Assembly: GCF_900005765.1 (NCBI RefSeq)
Contig: NC_041679.1
Location: 186,001-250,000, forward strand
Direction of reading: 5' to 3'
DNA: 64,000 bases
DNA from: Plasmodium relictum
Taxonomy: Eukaryota; Apicomplexa; Aconoidasida; Haemosporida; Plasmodiidae
The notes below the pieces were generated by a model, which had not been told where the DNA came from, did not search any database, and saw nothing but the letters and a program-made list of their open reading frames with translations. Each line of letters opens with the position of its first letter. Position 1 is the stretch's first letter. This document shows, one piece after another, positions 34,784-45,890 of the stretch. The position numbers and the translations under genes are program-made.

Positions 34784-37700
34784 TCATTTTTTTATTGTTA
34801 CTAATTTTTTCCTTTTTTCAATATCTATATCAGAAAAATTAATATCTTTGTCAATCATATGTAATTTTATTAAATTATATATTTCTTCAATACTCTTCTG
34901 CATAATAATAATAAAAAAAAAAAAAAAAAGTATACAGATGAAATATTACTGTTTAATTTCTATTGAATTGTTTTTATTATTACATCATATTCAAATTTAT
35001 CTAATAAGGTGATAGCTTTATTGATAATGTCTTTTTTTCTAACATCAAAAAATATGTATAAAAAAATTATATATATAAATTAATAACTTGTATATTTTAC
35101 TAAAAATATGTTATATTTACAGAATATTTAGTATGTGTGAAAAGTGAAAATTTTGTTCTTTCCCTATCATAAGAATTTTTATTTTGCTTAAAAAATCATT
35201 AAAATTATTCATGTAATCACCTATATAAAAAAAAAAAAAAAATACAAAATTTGTATATATACATATATATGTATATTTCTATAAATAAAATCAAATTTTA
35301 CTTTCAGAAGAAATAAAAGTTTCTGATTTTTCCAAATGCAAGTAATTGTCAATACATGATATTAAAAATTCATAAATCACTTCATAATTCAAGGGTGTCA
35401 AATTGAATATATTTTTTTTAATTTGTAAATTATTATTTGTGAAAGTTATTAAATCATATACTTTTTGTAATTTATCTTCACAATTTTCATTAGAGGTTAA
35501 ATAAATTTCTAATTTTTTTTTTAAATTGTCTAAAACTATATTTTTTTGTTTTTCTGGTTTCATATTAAGTAAAAAATTAAAAAAATAATCCATATTGTTT
35601 ATTGCATGTAATTCTTGATTTTCGATGTATTTCTAAAAAAAAAAAAATATTTATATGGTAAGTTATTTCTCACATGTATATATATATATATATATATGAT
35701 AAAATTAAATTAGTTGAAAACCTAAGCATATAAATTACTAAATAAATAAGAAATTTCAATAAAAATATATATATATACTAATTAAGTACCTTGTATATTT
35801 TAGTTGATATATCATCTATAACTGTATCATTAACAGCTAAAATTTTTGCTAATCTAAAAATATTTTCTCTATAAATTAATCTGTTTTCATTTGTTATAAC
35901 GTCAATTACATATAAAACATATCGTTCAATTATTTTTTCAACTAAATTAAAGTTGGATTCAATTAAAGAGAACTTCACGTAATATTTGTCATTCTTCTTT
36001 TTTATAAGATCGAAATTTTTATATATGGTTAATATTTCATTTATATTATTTACAAAATCTTCATCACTTTTGTAAATATAAAAATTTTCTTTAATTTTCT
36101 GAAAAAAAGAATAGGTTTGTTTGAAAATACAACTCAATTCTACATCAACAGACTTTTCATCAGATATATTTAAAAAATTAATAATTTTTTTCAAATACAT
36201 ATTTTTAATGTTTATGTAATTTTTATTTAATATATTTGTTTTTATTATATCATTTATCATTTTTTCATATTCATCAATTAAATATAAATCGTGAATTTCT
36301 TCTGTGTTTTTTATATTTAATATAACTTCATAAAAATATAATTCCTTTCTATTGTTATAAATATTCTCTTTTAATTCAAACAATTTATTTATATACATTT
36401 TTTTGCATATATCATTAAATGATTCATCATCAATTGATTCAAAGACAATTTCTTTTTTTATCTTGTAATTATTAATATCTATTTTTTCTTTTTTAAGAGC
36501 TCTTTTTGTTTTTATTTCTGCCAAAAGATCTTCAAAACGTATGTTTTTATAATTAAACAGATTATCATTTCCTATAATTTTAAAGTCCATATCAAAATTT
36601 TTTAATTCATTTAAATATTTATTAGCAACTTTTTCTAAAAATTTATTTATAATATTATCCTCAATTTCCTTATCAATTTCTTCATAATTTAAATTAAAAA
36701 TTGTCTTAAATATTTTTCTTTCTGATTGATTTTTCATATATTTTAAAACAAATTCTTCATATAATTTTTTTTTGGCATCAAATAAAATAATCTCTTTTTC
36801 TTCATTGTCTTCTTTTATTTTATCCTTATGAATGCTATGTTCTAAATCTTCATTTTCTTTTAAGAAATATTCTTCATTATTTTTTAAATTTTCTTCTTCA
36901 TTATTGTGTAAAATTTCTTCTTCATCATCCTTTAAAATTTCTTCACTGGTTTGTGCTAAGCTCTCTTCCTTTATATCTATATTATTTTTCTCTTTTAAAG
37001 ATTCTTCGATTTTATCTATTTCTTCATATGTAGTACTATTTTTATCTTTATCATAAGTATAATTATTCATAATATCCTTTTCATTATAAAAATTAAATGA
37101 AAACAAATCGTCTAAATTAAGCAATTCGTTTTTTATTTTAAGATATTTTCTTTTCTTTTTTATCATTTTATAAACGTTTATTAAATTTATTACAAGTTTT
37201 AAACACTTACCCATGTTTTCTAATTTTAAAAATATATTGATATTTTCTTTTGTTTTAATTACAAAATCTAGAATAATATTTTTTATAATGTTTTCAGTGC
37301 ATCTATTTGATAAAGATATTCCCCTCTTTAAGAAGAATAAATTGTCATTCTTATTTTTTAATTTCTTGAAAATTAAATTATTAATAAATATTTTGTATTC
37401 TTTATAAATATAGGAATATAAGTATTTTTCTAAATAATTATCAGTGAATGCTTTGTCTATTATTAAATATTTTCTTAAAAAGTAAATGTCATTTAATTTT
37501 TTCAATAATATTTCTTTTTTTTCTAATTCTTTTTTCTCTTTTTCTATTAAGTTACTATCAATTTTTTCTTTTTCGTATGCTTCTTTAAAATTATCATTTA
37601 TTATATATTTTACACTATCTTCTATGTAATTATATATATTATGATTATTATTAAATATATTTTCATTTTCATTTTCATTTATATTTTCATCTTCAATTGA

Positions 37701-40114
37701 ATCATTATCACTAAAAGTTTTACTTTCGTAATTTAAATCTTCATTAATTAATTTAACATCATTTATATTATATTCTTTATTTTCTTCATTTTTCTCATTT
37801 ATATTTATAAAACTTTTTGATTCATGAAACTCTACATCAACGTTATTATTGTTTATATTTGTTTTATTTTTTAAATTATCTTTATCTTTTTCTTCTTTAT
37901 ATAAATCTTCATCATCATTTCCCTCTTTTTCATTGTTTTCATTTACATATTCTTCGTTTTCTTTTCTTTTATTTTCTTTGGAAATATTTTGAGTATAAAA
38001 TAATTCATAGTTTTTATCTTCAATAATATTTTTTACAAGTTTAATAAAAATTGACATATTAACCTCTTCAATAACACTGTTATCTAATGTTATAAAATTA
38101 ATTTTTTTAATATCATCATAAACATTATTTGAAAACTTTTTATTCTTTAATATAGAATGTATATAATTTTCATATTCTTTTTTTAAGGTTTCCAATATAC
38201 AATCACTAATTATTTTTTCCTTTATCTACAAAAAAAAAAAAAAAAAAAATAGAAAATTTATAATTATATTAATAAATAAGTCTTTATATATAATTTATAC
38301 AACTCTTTTTAAAAAATTGTATTCACAAAATTATTCTCTCTCTATATAAATATAGAGATCAAAAAAAAAAAAAAAAAACTTACATTTAAGTTTTCCGAAA
38401 TATACATAAGCAAACAATAATTAGAAATTTTATTATTTTTAGAAAAAAATGGAATTTTATATTTGTTTTCTTTAATAATATTCAATTTATGTATGTCTAC
38501 AACTTCATACTTAAATTTAAGATTTATTATATAAAATATGTAAAAAATTTTTGATAATATATCTTTATTTTTATTGCCATTATTTAAACAGTAATTATCA
38601 TATTTGTTCAAAACCATACTAATAACGTTTTTAATGTTTTCTCTATTATTTCTAAATAGTTTTTGATATAATGATACAAAACAATTTAAATTATAAATTA
38701 TATTTTCATCTAATTTTTCATTTGTATAAATTTTGTTAATCAAATATTGAGAAAACATATCATTTAAAGAATTTAAAATATCATTTAACGTATAATTAAA
38801 TTTATACATAAATTCTTCTATATTTCGTCTATTTAAATTATGTAAACCTTTATAAAAAAAATAGTGACTAAATAAAATGGAAAATGAATCTTCTGTTATA
38901 GAAAAATATTGATTATATTTATTTATAAATAACACATTTAAAACTAATGAAAATATTCCTATTTCATAAAATTTCACATTTTTTAAAAGGTATATTATAT
39001 CTAAATAGTTTTTAAAGAAAAATAAATTTTCTAATTTAATATTTTTTAAAAGCGCACATATAGAATATGTTAAAATCCCACTAACACAAAAAAATGAAAA
39101 ATATTTTAAGAGATTTACATTTTTTAAGTAAAATGATATAAAATTACATAATTTTTTTTTTGAAAATATGTTATCTTTCTTATCTAATTTACCTAAAAAA
39201 AAATTTTTTTTATCTCATAAATTTATGAAATTAATTATATCATTATAATACTATTTTTTTTTTTTTTTCTAAATATATATAAAAAAGGATTACTACTATA
39301 TATATATACTTATATAACAATAAATGAAAATAAACATGAATATTAGTATCAATTTAAATATATTCTTTAAAAAAATAATAATATCAAAATAATTAAAAAT
39401 ATATACATTTTTTTTTTTTTTTACATTATTTATAGTATTGTCTATTTACTTTTACATAATTCTTTTTAATTTTTTTTTATTTATAAAAGAGATTTTTTAA
39501 AAGTTATAAAAGTACTTACCATTTTGAGTTGTAAGTGAAGAATCTTTATTGTTGATAAGATTATTTATATAATAGTAATAAGATTGAATATCTTTGTAAT
39601 TTTTACTATTACTGAAAACATTAATATTTTCTTTATGTAAATACAAGGATAAAATAAAATTAAAAATATTATAATTTTTCTTTTGTTTTCTTTCCTTTTC
39701 ATTCTTCATTTGATTAAAATAATACTCCACTGATTTTTTTTCTCTTTTAATATTACCGAATTTAGAAAAAAATTCTTCTTCATCTTTTAGAGTTGATATA
39801 TAATTTATTAGTTTTAAAATTTCATTTTTTGTATCATCATTATTTTCTAAATTATGTTTTTCTAAATATTTTTCAATATCTTCATATGTATAATCCTTTT
39901 CATCACTTACGTATAATTGAAAGAAATTAGATGATTTACTTTTTTTTATATTATAGTAATATTTATTAGAATTTTTTTTGAATAAATGATTAAGCTCGTT
40001 TGCTGATGAGCCAATATAGGTTTTTACTTTAAATTTTTTATAATTTCTTAAGGTAAAAGAAAAAAAATTAAATAAAAATACAACTAAAAAGATAAAATAG
40101 GAATTTTTTATCAT
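34784..40114 (-). CDS. Large apicoplast-leader membrane protein, seven exons, function unknown
   Basis: Exons 39520-40114, 38384-39192, 35790-38225, 35302-35632, 35121-35220, 34984-35038 and 34784-34897 join in phase at GT-AG junctions to 1,479 residues. The N-terminus is a classic bipartite apicoplast leader: a hydrophobic signal (about 4-21) followed by a Lys/Asn/Ser-rich, acid-poor transit stretch (about 22-65). Two hydrophobic segments follow at about 230-247 and 276-290. The next ~1,150 residues are almost entirely predicted helix, interrupted by Glu/Asn-rich inserts. The helices include YRENIFRLAKILAVNDTVID near the end of exon 3. Two membrane anchors plus a large helical region is the plan of the chloroplast inner-envelope protein Tic110, but I cannot establish homology. 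The model is solid because every junction preserves frame and composition. The function is not known. Confidence 0.82.
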
Positions 40115-40891
40115 TTCTAATCTCTAGGATAAAAATTACACACAATCATTAACAATGATTCTTCAATCACTAATATGTATCTTTTCGTAGATAAAATAAA
40201 ATATAAAAAAGAAACATAAAAAATAAAATAATTTAGCACATTTTATCCTTTTCACTATTATATAAATAATTTTTTTTTCTTTATTTTTTATAAAATTTAT
40301 AATCGATATTATTAAAATTATTTTACAAAAAAAGGATTTTTACTTAAAAGCTGTAATAGTGTAATTAGATAATATATCATTATATATATGTATATATCAT
40401 TTAGATATGTACTTCTTATGTATTTATTAAATAATTTCTTAAATGTAGCAAAATGTATGTTATACTTAAACTATTAACTTTTTAAGCTATCTTAAATATA
40501 TTTTTTATAAGTTCTTAACATTTATTCTAAATGTATATATTTTATATTTTTCCATATATGCTTAAAGCATTTTTAAACAATGAATATTTTTGTTTATTTT
40601 TATATATAAACAATAATAAATTATATTCCTTTAATTTTTTTTTTATTTTTTAATTTTTTTCTTAAATTTAATAAGATCGTTTATAATTCCTTATAAAAAT
40701 AACTTCCTTTTTTTTTATCTTAAGGTAAAAAATTTTTAAAAATAAAACATTTACAAAAATATACTTTTTTCTTATTTAGAACAAAAAAAAAAAAAAAAAA
40801 ATAATTTTAAGATATAATAAAATATAGAGTTTATATCAAAAAAATCTATCAATAAAAATATAATATTAAATGATATGTAGTTAAAAATAAT
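40115..40891. other. Divergent promoter region, 0.8 kb
   Basis: Between the seven-exon gene (-) and the CX9C gene (+). AT-rich with T- and A-tracts, including an A19 run near 40783-40801. No gene or repeat of note. Confidence 0.6.
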
Positions 40892-41066
40892 ATGGTTGCC
40901 CTTAATAAAAATTTATTAAACTTTTTATCTACTTTCAAAAGGGAATCAAAAAACGATGAACATACACGTAATGTCTATTAATATATATAATTTTATAAAA
41001 TTATATTTTAATTTTCTTTTTTTTTTTTAATTTTATTGTTTTTCTATTATAATGTTTTCCATTTTC

Positions 41067-41098
<32 letters not shown>

Positions 41099-41426
41099 AT
41101 TTTTTTTGTTCTATATTGTTCTACTTTGTATTTTTTTCTATAAAAAAATTCTTTTATTTTCCTATACTTTTTATGATAGATGAGTATTTAGATGATAAAA
41201 TTGAAAATACTAAATGCGAAAAAGAATATAATACCTTATTGGAATGTTTAGATAGATTTGATAGGTATAATTTTTATAATTTATGTTTTAATTTTTCGAT
41301 GTTTATTTAAATTTTTTTTTTCTTTTTTCTATATAAAGAAACTGGGGAAAGTGTCAAGAAGAATTAAAAGTATTCAGAGAATGTTACAATGAAAATAATA
41401 AAATTATAAATTCTAGAAAAAACTAA
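40892..41426 (+). CDS. Twin CX9C (CHCH) mitochondrial protein, COA4-like, three exons
   Basis: Exons 40892-40967, 41180-41264 and 41339-41426 join in phase to 82 residues. The short protein has a perfect twin CX9C motif: C38-x9-C48, then ten residues, then C59-x9-C69. This is the coiled-coil-helix-coiled-coil-helix fold of intermembrane-space proteins imported through the Mia40 (or equivalent) disulfide pathway. The second half (NWGKCQEELKVFRECY) resembles the DWRQC...AFKDCM segment of cytochrome oxidase assembly factor COA4/CMC3, so a role in cytochrome c oxidase assembly is the best guess. Other CX9C families such as CMC1 or COX23 cannot be excluded. The middle exon on its own looks like a random short frame, and the splices are what reveal the motif. 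Confidence 0.85.
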
Positions 41427-42027
41427 TAAGAATAATAATTTTACAATTATATTTAATGAAAAATCAATTTTTAATATCTTTAATTTTTTTTATCTAAATT
41501 GAAAACATTTTTATTTATTAAAAATCTTGTAAATTTTTGATACATCATAATGAAACTTCTAAATGTGTTAGAATTATTACTATCTTGGTTTCCTTTATAA
41601 ACATTTTTTTTTTTTTTGTTTACGTATATATATATATATATAAGTATTTTAAATTTAAATATATATTTAAACAAAAAAATATATTCATTTATATTATCTT
41701 TATAAGTTTTCTTTTTTTCTTTTTTTATGCTTTCAATTTGCATTCGCATGTGTGCATAATACCACAGTTGTTATAAAACTTGTTTTACAACTGTTTAAAA
41801 ACAAAATAAAAAAACAGATTTAAAAAAAAAATTATATAATTTGACATTATTTTTAATTAAATAAAATGAATTTGTGTATAACAAAAAAAAAAAATACCCT
41901 ATATACACATTCTTTTTGTTATATAAAACTTTATAATTTTAATTATTTTCTCATTTATAAAATCTATTTATTCTACTTAATTCAAAACCTTATTAGTTTA
42001 ACCATTATAATATTATTTATTTTTCAA
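41427..42027. other. Intergenic, 0.6 kb, with a stem-loop
   Basis: Between two plus-strand small genes. Contains an imperfect hairpin at 41764-41794, listed separately, preceded by a GC-richer patch (41738-41765). The upstream extension of the next gene's frame (from 41866) is hydrophobic AT-derived sequence and is not accepted as coding. Confidence 0.5.
41764..41794. other. Stem-loop, candidate structured RNA or 3'-end element
   Basis: ACAGTTGT pairs with ACAACTGT (8 bp), then AAAAC with GTTTT (5 bp). A 3-nt bulge interrupts the stem, and the 2-nt loop would need to open slightly. It sits in the spacer downstream of the CX9C gene. The GC-containing stem is unlikely to be simple AT background, but no RNA family is recognised. 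Confidence 0.35.
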
Positions 42028-42550
42028 ATGAGGGAAACGAAAATGAAAACTAAAGTAAATGAAAAAATTAATAAAAATAATAATAATATAATTAAAAAAA
42101 GAAAAAAAAGGAAAAAAAAAATTATAATTAATGTTAAAAGAAGAGTTACAAAAAAAGAAGTCATAAATAGCAATATGAAAGAAAAAAGTAAAAAAGAAAA
42201 TTTATTAAATAAAGAAATTACTAAATATAAAAAAAATAATACGAGACCGATAAATAAATTTTTATTTTTTGAAAAAGAATATAGTGTTAATGAGGTATGC
42301 ACAAAAACTATTTTTTTTTCTAATATTTTTATTAAATTATATAAAAACACAAATAATTGTTGCTTATATATATATATATATCTTTAATTTTTATATTAAT
42401 AAACTAGAATAAATTTTTTGTAGTTTCTTATATATTTGGTTTGTCTGGTTTCTATTATCATTTCTTAATATTTACACAATTTTTTTTCTTTTCTTACAGA
42501 TTAAAAATTGTCAAATATCAGAATTTCTTTTAAAAACAGAAGATAAATAA
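42028..42550 (+). CDS. Small very basic protein, two exons, unknown
   Basis: Exons 42028-42294 and 42500-42550 join in phase 0 (donor GAG/GTATGC, acceptor TTACAG) to 105 residues. The first ~70 residues are strongly Lys/Arg/Asn-rich. The last ~35 residues are more balanced (PINKFLFFEKEYSVNE, then IKNCQISEFLL) and look like the conserved part. I do not recognise the family. A basic nuclear, nucleolar or ribosome-associated role is possible from composition only. An in-frame ATG at 41866 would add 54 hydrophobic residues of AT-biased sequence, so I prefer the ATG at 42028. The gene call rests on the clean splice and the balanced C-terminus. Confidence 0.6.
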
Positions 42551-43660
42551 AGAATTTCTACATTTAATCCTATGAAATATTTTATTTAAGAAACACAAAT
42601 ATACCTAAGCAAATTTGAAGTTGTAAGAAGCATATAAATATATATATTTGTTTTCATTATTTAGAATGTTTTCTCTAGCTAATTTTTATTTTTATCTAAT
42701 ATATAATAAATTATTTATTTTATGTATTTTACTATATATATGAGATATGCTCTAATTTTTTTTTTTTTTCTTTTTTTTTAATATTCTTGATTTTTTCTAA
42801 ATAAATGTTTTTATTTATTTATTTTTGAATTCTAGAAGATAAAATAATATTAAAATAAATATTCAAAATAATTAATATGTATAAAAAAGGAAAAAAGATT
42901 AAAAAGAAAAATATAAAAATAATTCATTTTTGCTTGTATTTTTATCTACTTTTTTTTTAGTTAGAAATTTGAGAAAAACCCTTAAATTTTTTTTTTTTGT
43001 AAAATCAAATTTTCTATTAAAAATTATTTAATCTTTTTTATATTGAAGTTTAATTTTTAACAAATTAAATACTTAAATTTTATTATACACACAATTTTTT
43101 AGAAAAAAAATATAAATAATAGAAGTATTATTCAATAGAACTTACACTAAAATATATATATGAATTTTTTTTTTTTATCATAAAAATAACCTTTTTTACA
43201 TTTAATTTATCATCTAATCATTATAAAGAATGTCTATTTTTATAAATTGTATTAATTCAATTTCATTTTTTTAGAATAATATTACTTAACATGTTTATAA
43301 TTCATAAATATTATTTATAAATATGCATATATAATATAAACAAAATTATTTCATATGTAAATAAAAAAAGAAAAAAAAAATTTTAACATAATCAAAAAAG
43401 AAATATAAATACTACATATATTTAAAAAAATGCAAACTAAAAATTTTAATTTCTTCTTTTATTTCTTTTTTTTATTAATTTTATCTTTTTAAAATTTATT
43501 CCGTATACTTAATATTTCAACTTGTTTTATATATATATATATATATTCTGCATCTAAGTTATGTATTTAATAATTCTTTTATATTAATGGTAAAAAATAT
43601 GATTTCATCATATTTTAATTATTTTTTTTTTCTTCTTATTTTGAATTATTATGAAAAAGT
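42551..43660. other. Convergent intergenic, 1.1 kb
   Basis: 3' sides of the small basic gene (+) and RPL37 (-). AT-rich homopolymers and an (AT)n tract near 43531-43547. Nothing else seen. Confidence 0.55.
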
Positions 43661-43939
43661 TTATCTTTTTTTGGGTTTTGGAGTACTTCCTTCAATAAAA
43701 TTATTTTTTAATCTTCTTCTTAAAGTTTTAATATATCTACATCTTCCTGTTCCAGTAGTATTTCTTCTTTTTGCTTTTATTGACCAATTGAATCTTCTCT
43801 TCTTAGCACTTGGATACCCACAAGATGCGCATTTTTTTTTTTGTAAATGGTAACTTCTCTTGCCGCATCTGATACAAAGAAAGTGACTCTTTCCATTTCT
43901 TTTACCAAATGACCCAGTACCTTTACCTGCTTTACCCAT
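43661..43939 (-). CDS. RPL37: 60S ribosomal protein L37 (eL37)
   Basis: Single exon, 92 residues, a component of the cytosolic large ribosomal subunit. Begins [19 protein letters not shown]. It has the zinc ribbon C22-x2-C25 and C37-x2-C40 ([19 protein letters not shown]), then [17 protein letters not shown], the family signature [14 protein letters not shown] and the tail EGSTPKPKK. Length and motifs match eL37 throughout. The gene is uninterrupted, unlike nearby RPS29. Confidence 0.97.
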   Translation of the reverse strand: MGKAGKGTGSFGKRNGKSHFLCIRCGKRSYHLQKKKCASCGYPSAKKRRFNWSIKAKRRNTTGTGRCRYIKTLRRRLKNNFIEGSTPKPKKR

Positions 43940-45890
43940 CTTTTATAACTTATATATAATTTTAATTTTTAAATTCAAAAAAATTATTAACTCTAAATAT
44001 ATATTATATATATTTTTTTTTTTTTTTTTAGCTTAAAAAAATACTACGGGTTTATTTTTTTTGATATTTCATAAATATCATATTTTTTTTTTTTTTTAAT
44101 TCTTAAAATATAATAACAATATGAAAAATAAATTTTTTTATTTTTCCTTTTTTTTTTTTTTTTTATCCCCAAGTTGGTATTAATTTTTTTATATATTTTA
44201 ATTTTTTTTTTTTTTTTTTTTTTTGGTATCGTTCTTTTATTTTATAAAAATTCTACATTAAAACGCAGATACTATTGGGGTATAGCAAATTTTTTATTTT
44301 GAAATTAGTTTTTTTTAATATAAAAATAAAAATTTTACAAATTTTTTTTTTATATTTTATAATACAAAATATATATATATATATTATAAAAAAAAGTATT
44401 TTAATAATTAATGTTGTTAATATTAAATACTACTGATAAAATAAATCATGTGGAAATTTTTTTTTTTTTTTTGTTATGATTAATACTTTATTAAAAAAAT
44501 AAACACTAAAACAAAAGATAAAATATTTTACAAATAAGTATATGAAAAAAATAGATTTAAAAAGAATGAAAAATGTTTTTATATAAATAAAGTATATTAC
44601 AATTGCTCAATTATGCAGAGAAAAAGGAAATTTTTCTAAAAGTCCCCTTTTATCCCTTGAAATTTTTAATAACACTAAAATTAAAATTTTTTTTAATCAA
44701 ATTCAAAATAAAAAAAATAAAAATATATACATATTTTACTAATGTTTATACACACAAATATAATTAAAAATAAAATAAAATAAATGAATAAATATTTTAT
44801 TTAAATTTTTTTGTATTTTATTTTCTTCTGTTTAATTTTTGTTTTATTCATTTAGAATTTATGTACTAGATCTGATTTATAGATAATTTCTTTAACAGTT
44901 AAAAGGTACTATATTTAATGTATCTCATTTAAATATTATGAAATTAATTTAATTTTTTTTTTTTTTTATCATTATAAGTATAATATCTATACTGTAATAA
45001 AATAATATGAAAGCTAAATAGATGGAAATAGAAAGTTTTTGCAACATTTTTTTTTTATTTTCTCGTATTACTTTAGAATATATTAAAATTAGTTTTTATA
45101 AATAAATAAAAGATAATTAAAAAAAAAATATAAGTTTAATATAAATAAGTAAAAGAAAGGGTAAAAACAATAATATAAAAGATAGAACATAATAAAAAGA
45201 ACAACTTGAAAAAAAAAAGAGAAATAAAAAGAATATATAAAACTATATATTTAAAGACATTTTTATAAATAATTAAAATAGAACAACATATAAAGATACA
45301 TTAGAAAAATCAATAATAGAGTGTTAAAAATAATAAAGAGCATTAAAACATTAAAATTTGTAGAATAAAAAAGAAAAAAAGGAAAACAAATAGTTATTAG
45401 TTAAATTCAAAAATAATAAAAATGCTTTAGAAACAACACATATAATAATAGTAATAAAAATGATAAAAAAAAAAAAAAATTAATAAAAATAACATGAATA
45501 TAGCATATGGTATGCTGAAAAAAAAAAAAAATAAAAATAAAAGGAATTAAAGATCCTTAAAAAAATAGAAACTACTTATAAAGCAAAAAGTTAAAATAAA
45601 AATGAAATAAAAATATAAAAAAATAAATTATAATAAAAAAAATTTAAATATAATATAAATAAAAAAGAATAATATATAAAAATGAAAGTAGAAGAAAATT
45701 CGTATTTTAATGTTTAAAGTATAATGGTTACATACGTATACGTCTTTTTATATAAAAATTGAATTATAAAAATTAATTCATATAAGTATATATATCTGCA
45801 TAAATATTTAGGTAATTTCCAAATAAATATAATATGTATATATAGTAGAAAATTGAGATAATTTATGTAGCATCTTTTATGAACTTTATA
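43940..45890. other. Intergenic, 1.95 kb (RPL37 promoter)
   Basis: Upstream of RPL37 and downstream of the La-related gene, both minus. Long T-tracts near 44012-44030, 44080-44098, 44150-44164 and 44201-44224 precede RPL37. A few GC-richer patches (44163-44176, 44261-44290, 44638-44662) may be promoter or 5' UTR elements. No gene supported. Confidence 0.55.

Noticed and set aside
41866-42027. N-terminal extension of the small basic protein
   Set aside because: The extra 54 residues are hydrophobic with AT-spacer composition; the ATG at 42028 starts the consistent charged sequence.
44253-44291. snRNA-like patch with GCAGATACTATTGGGG
   Set aside because: Only short chance matches to U2-type words, no consistent fold; it lies in the likely RPL37 promoter or 5' UTR.
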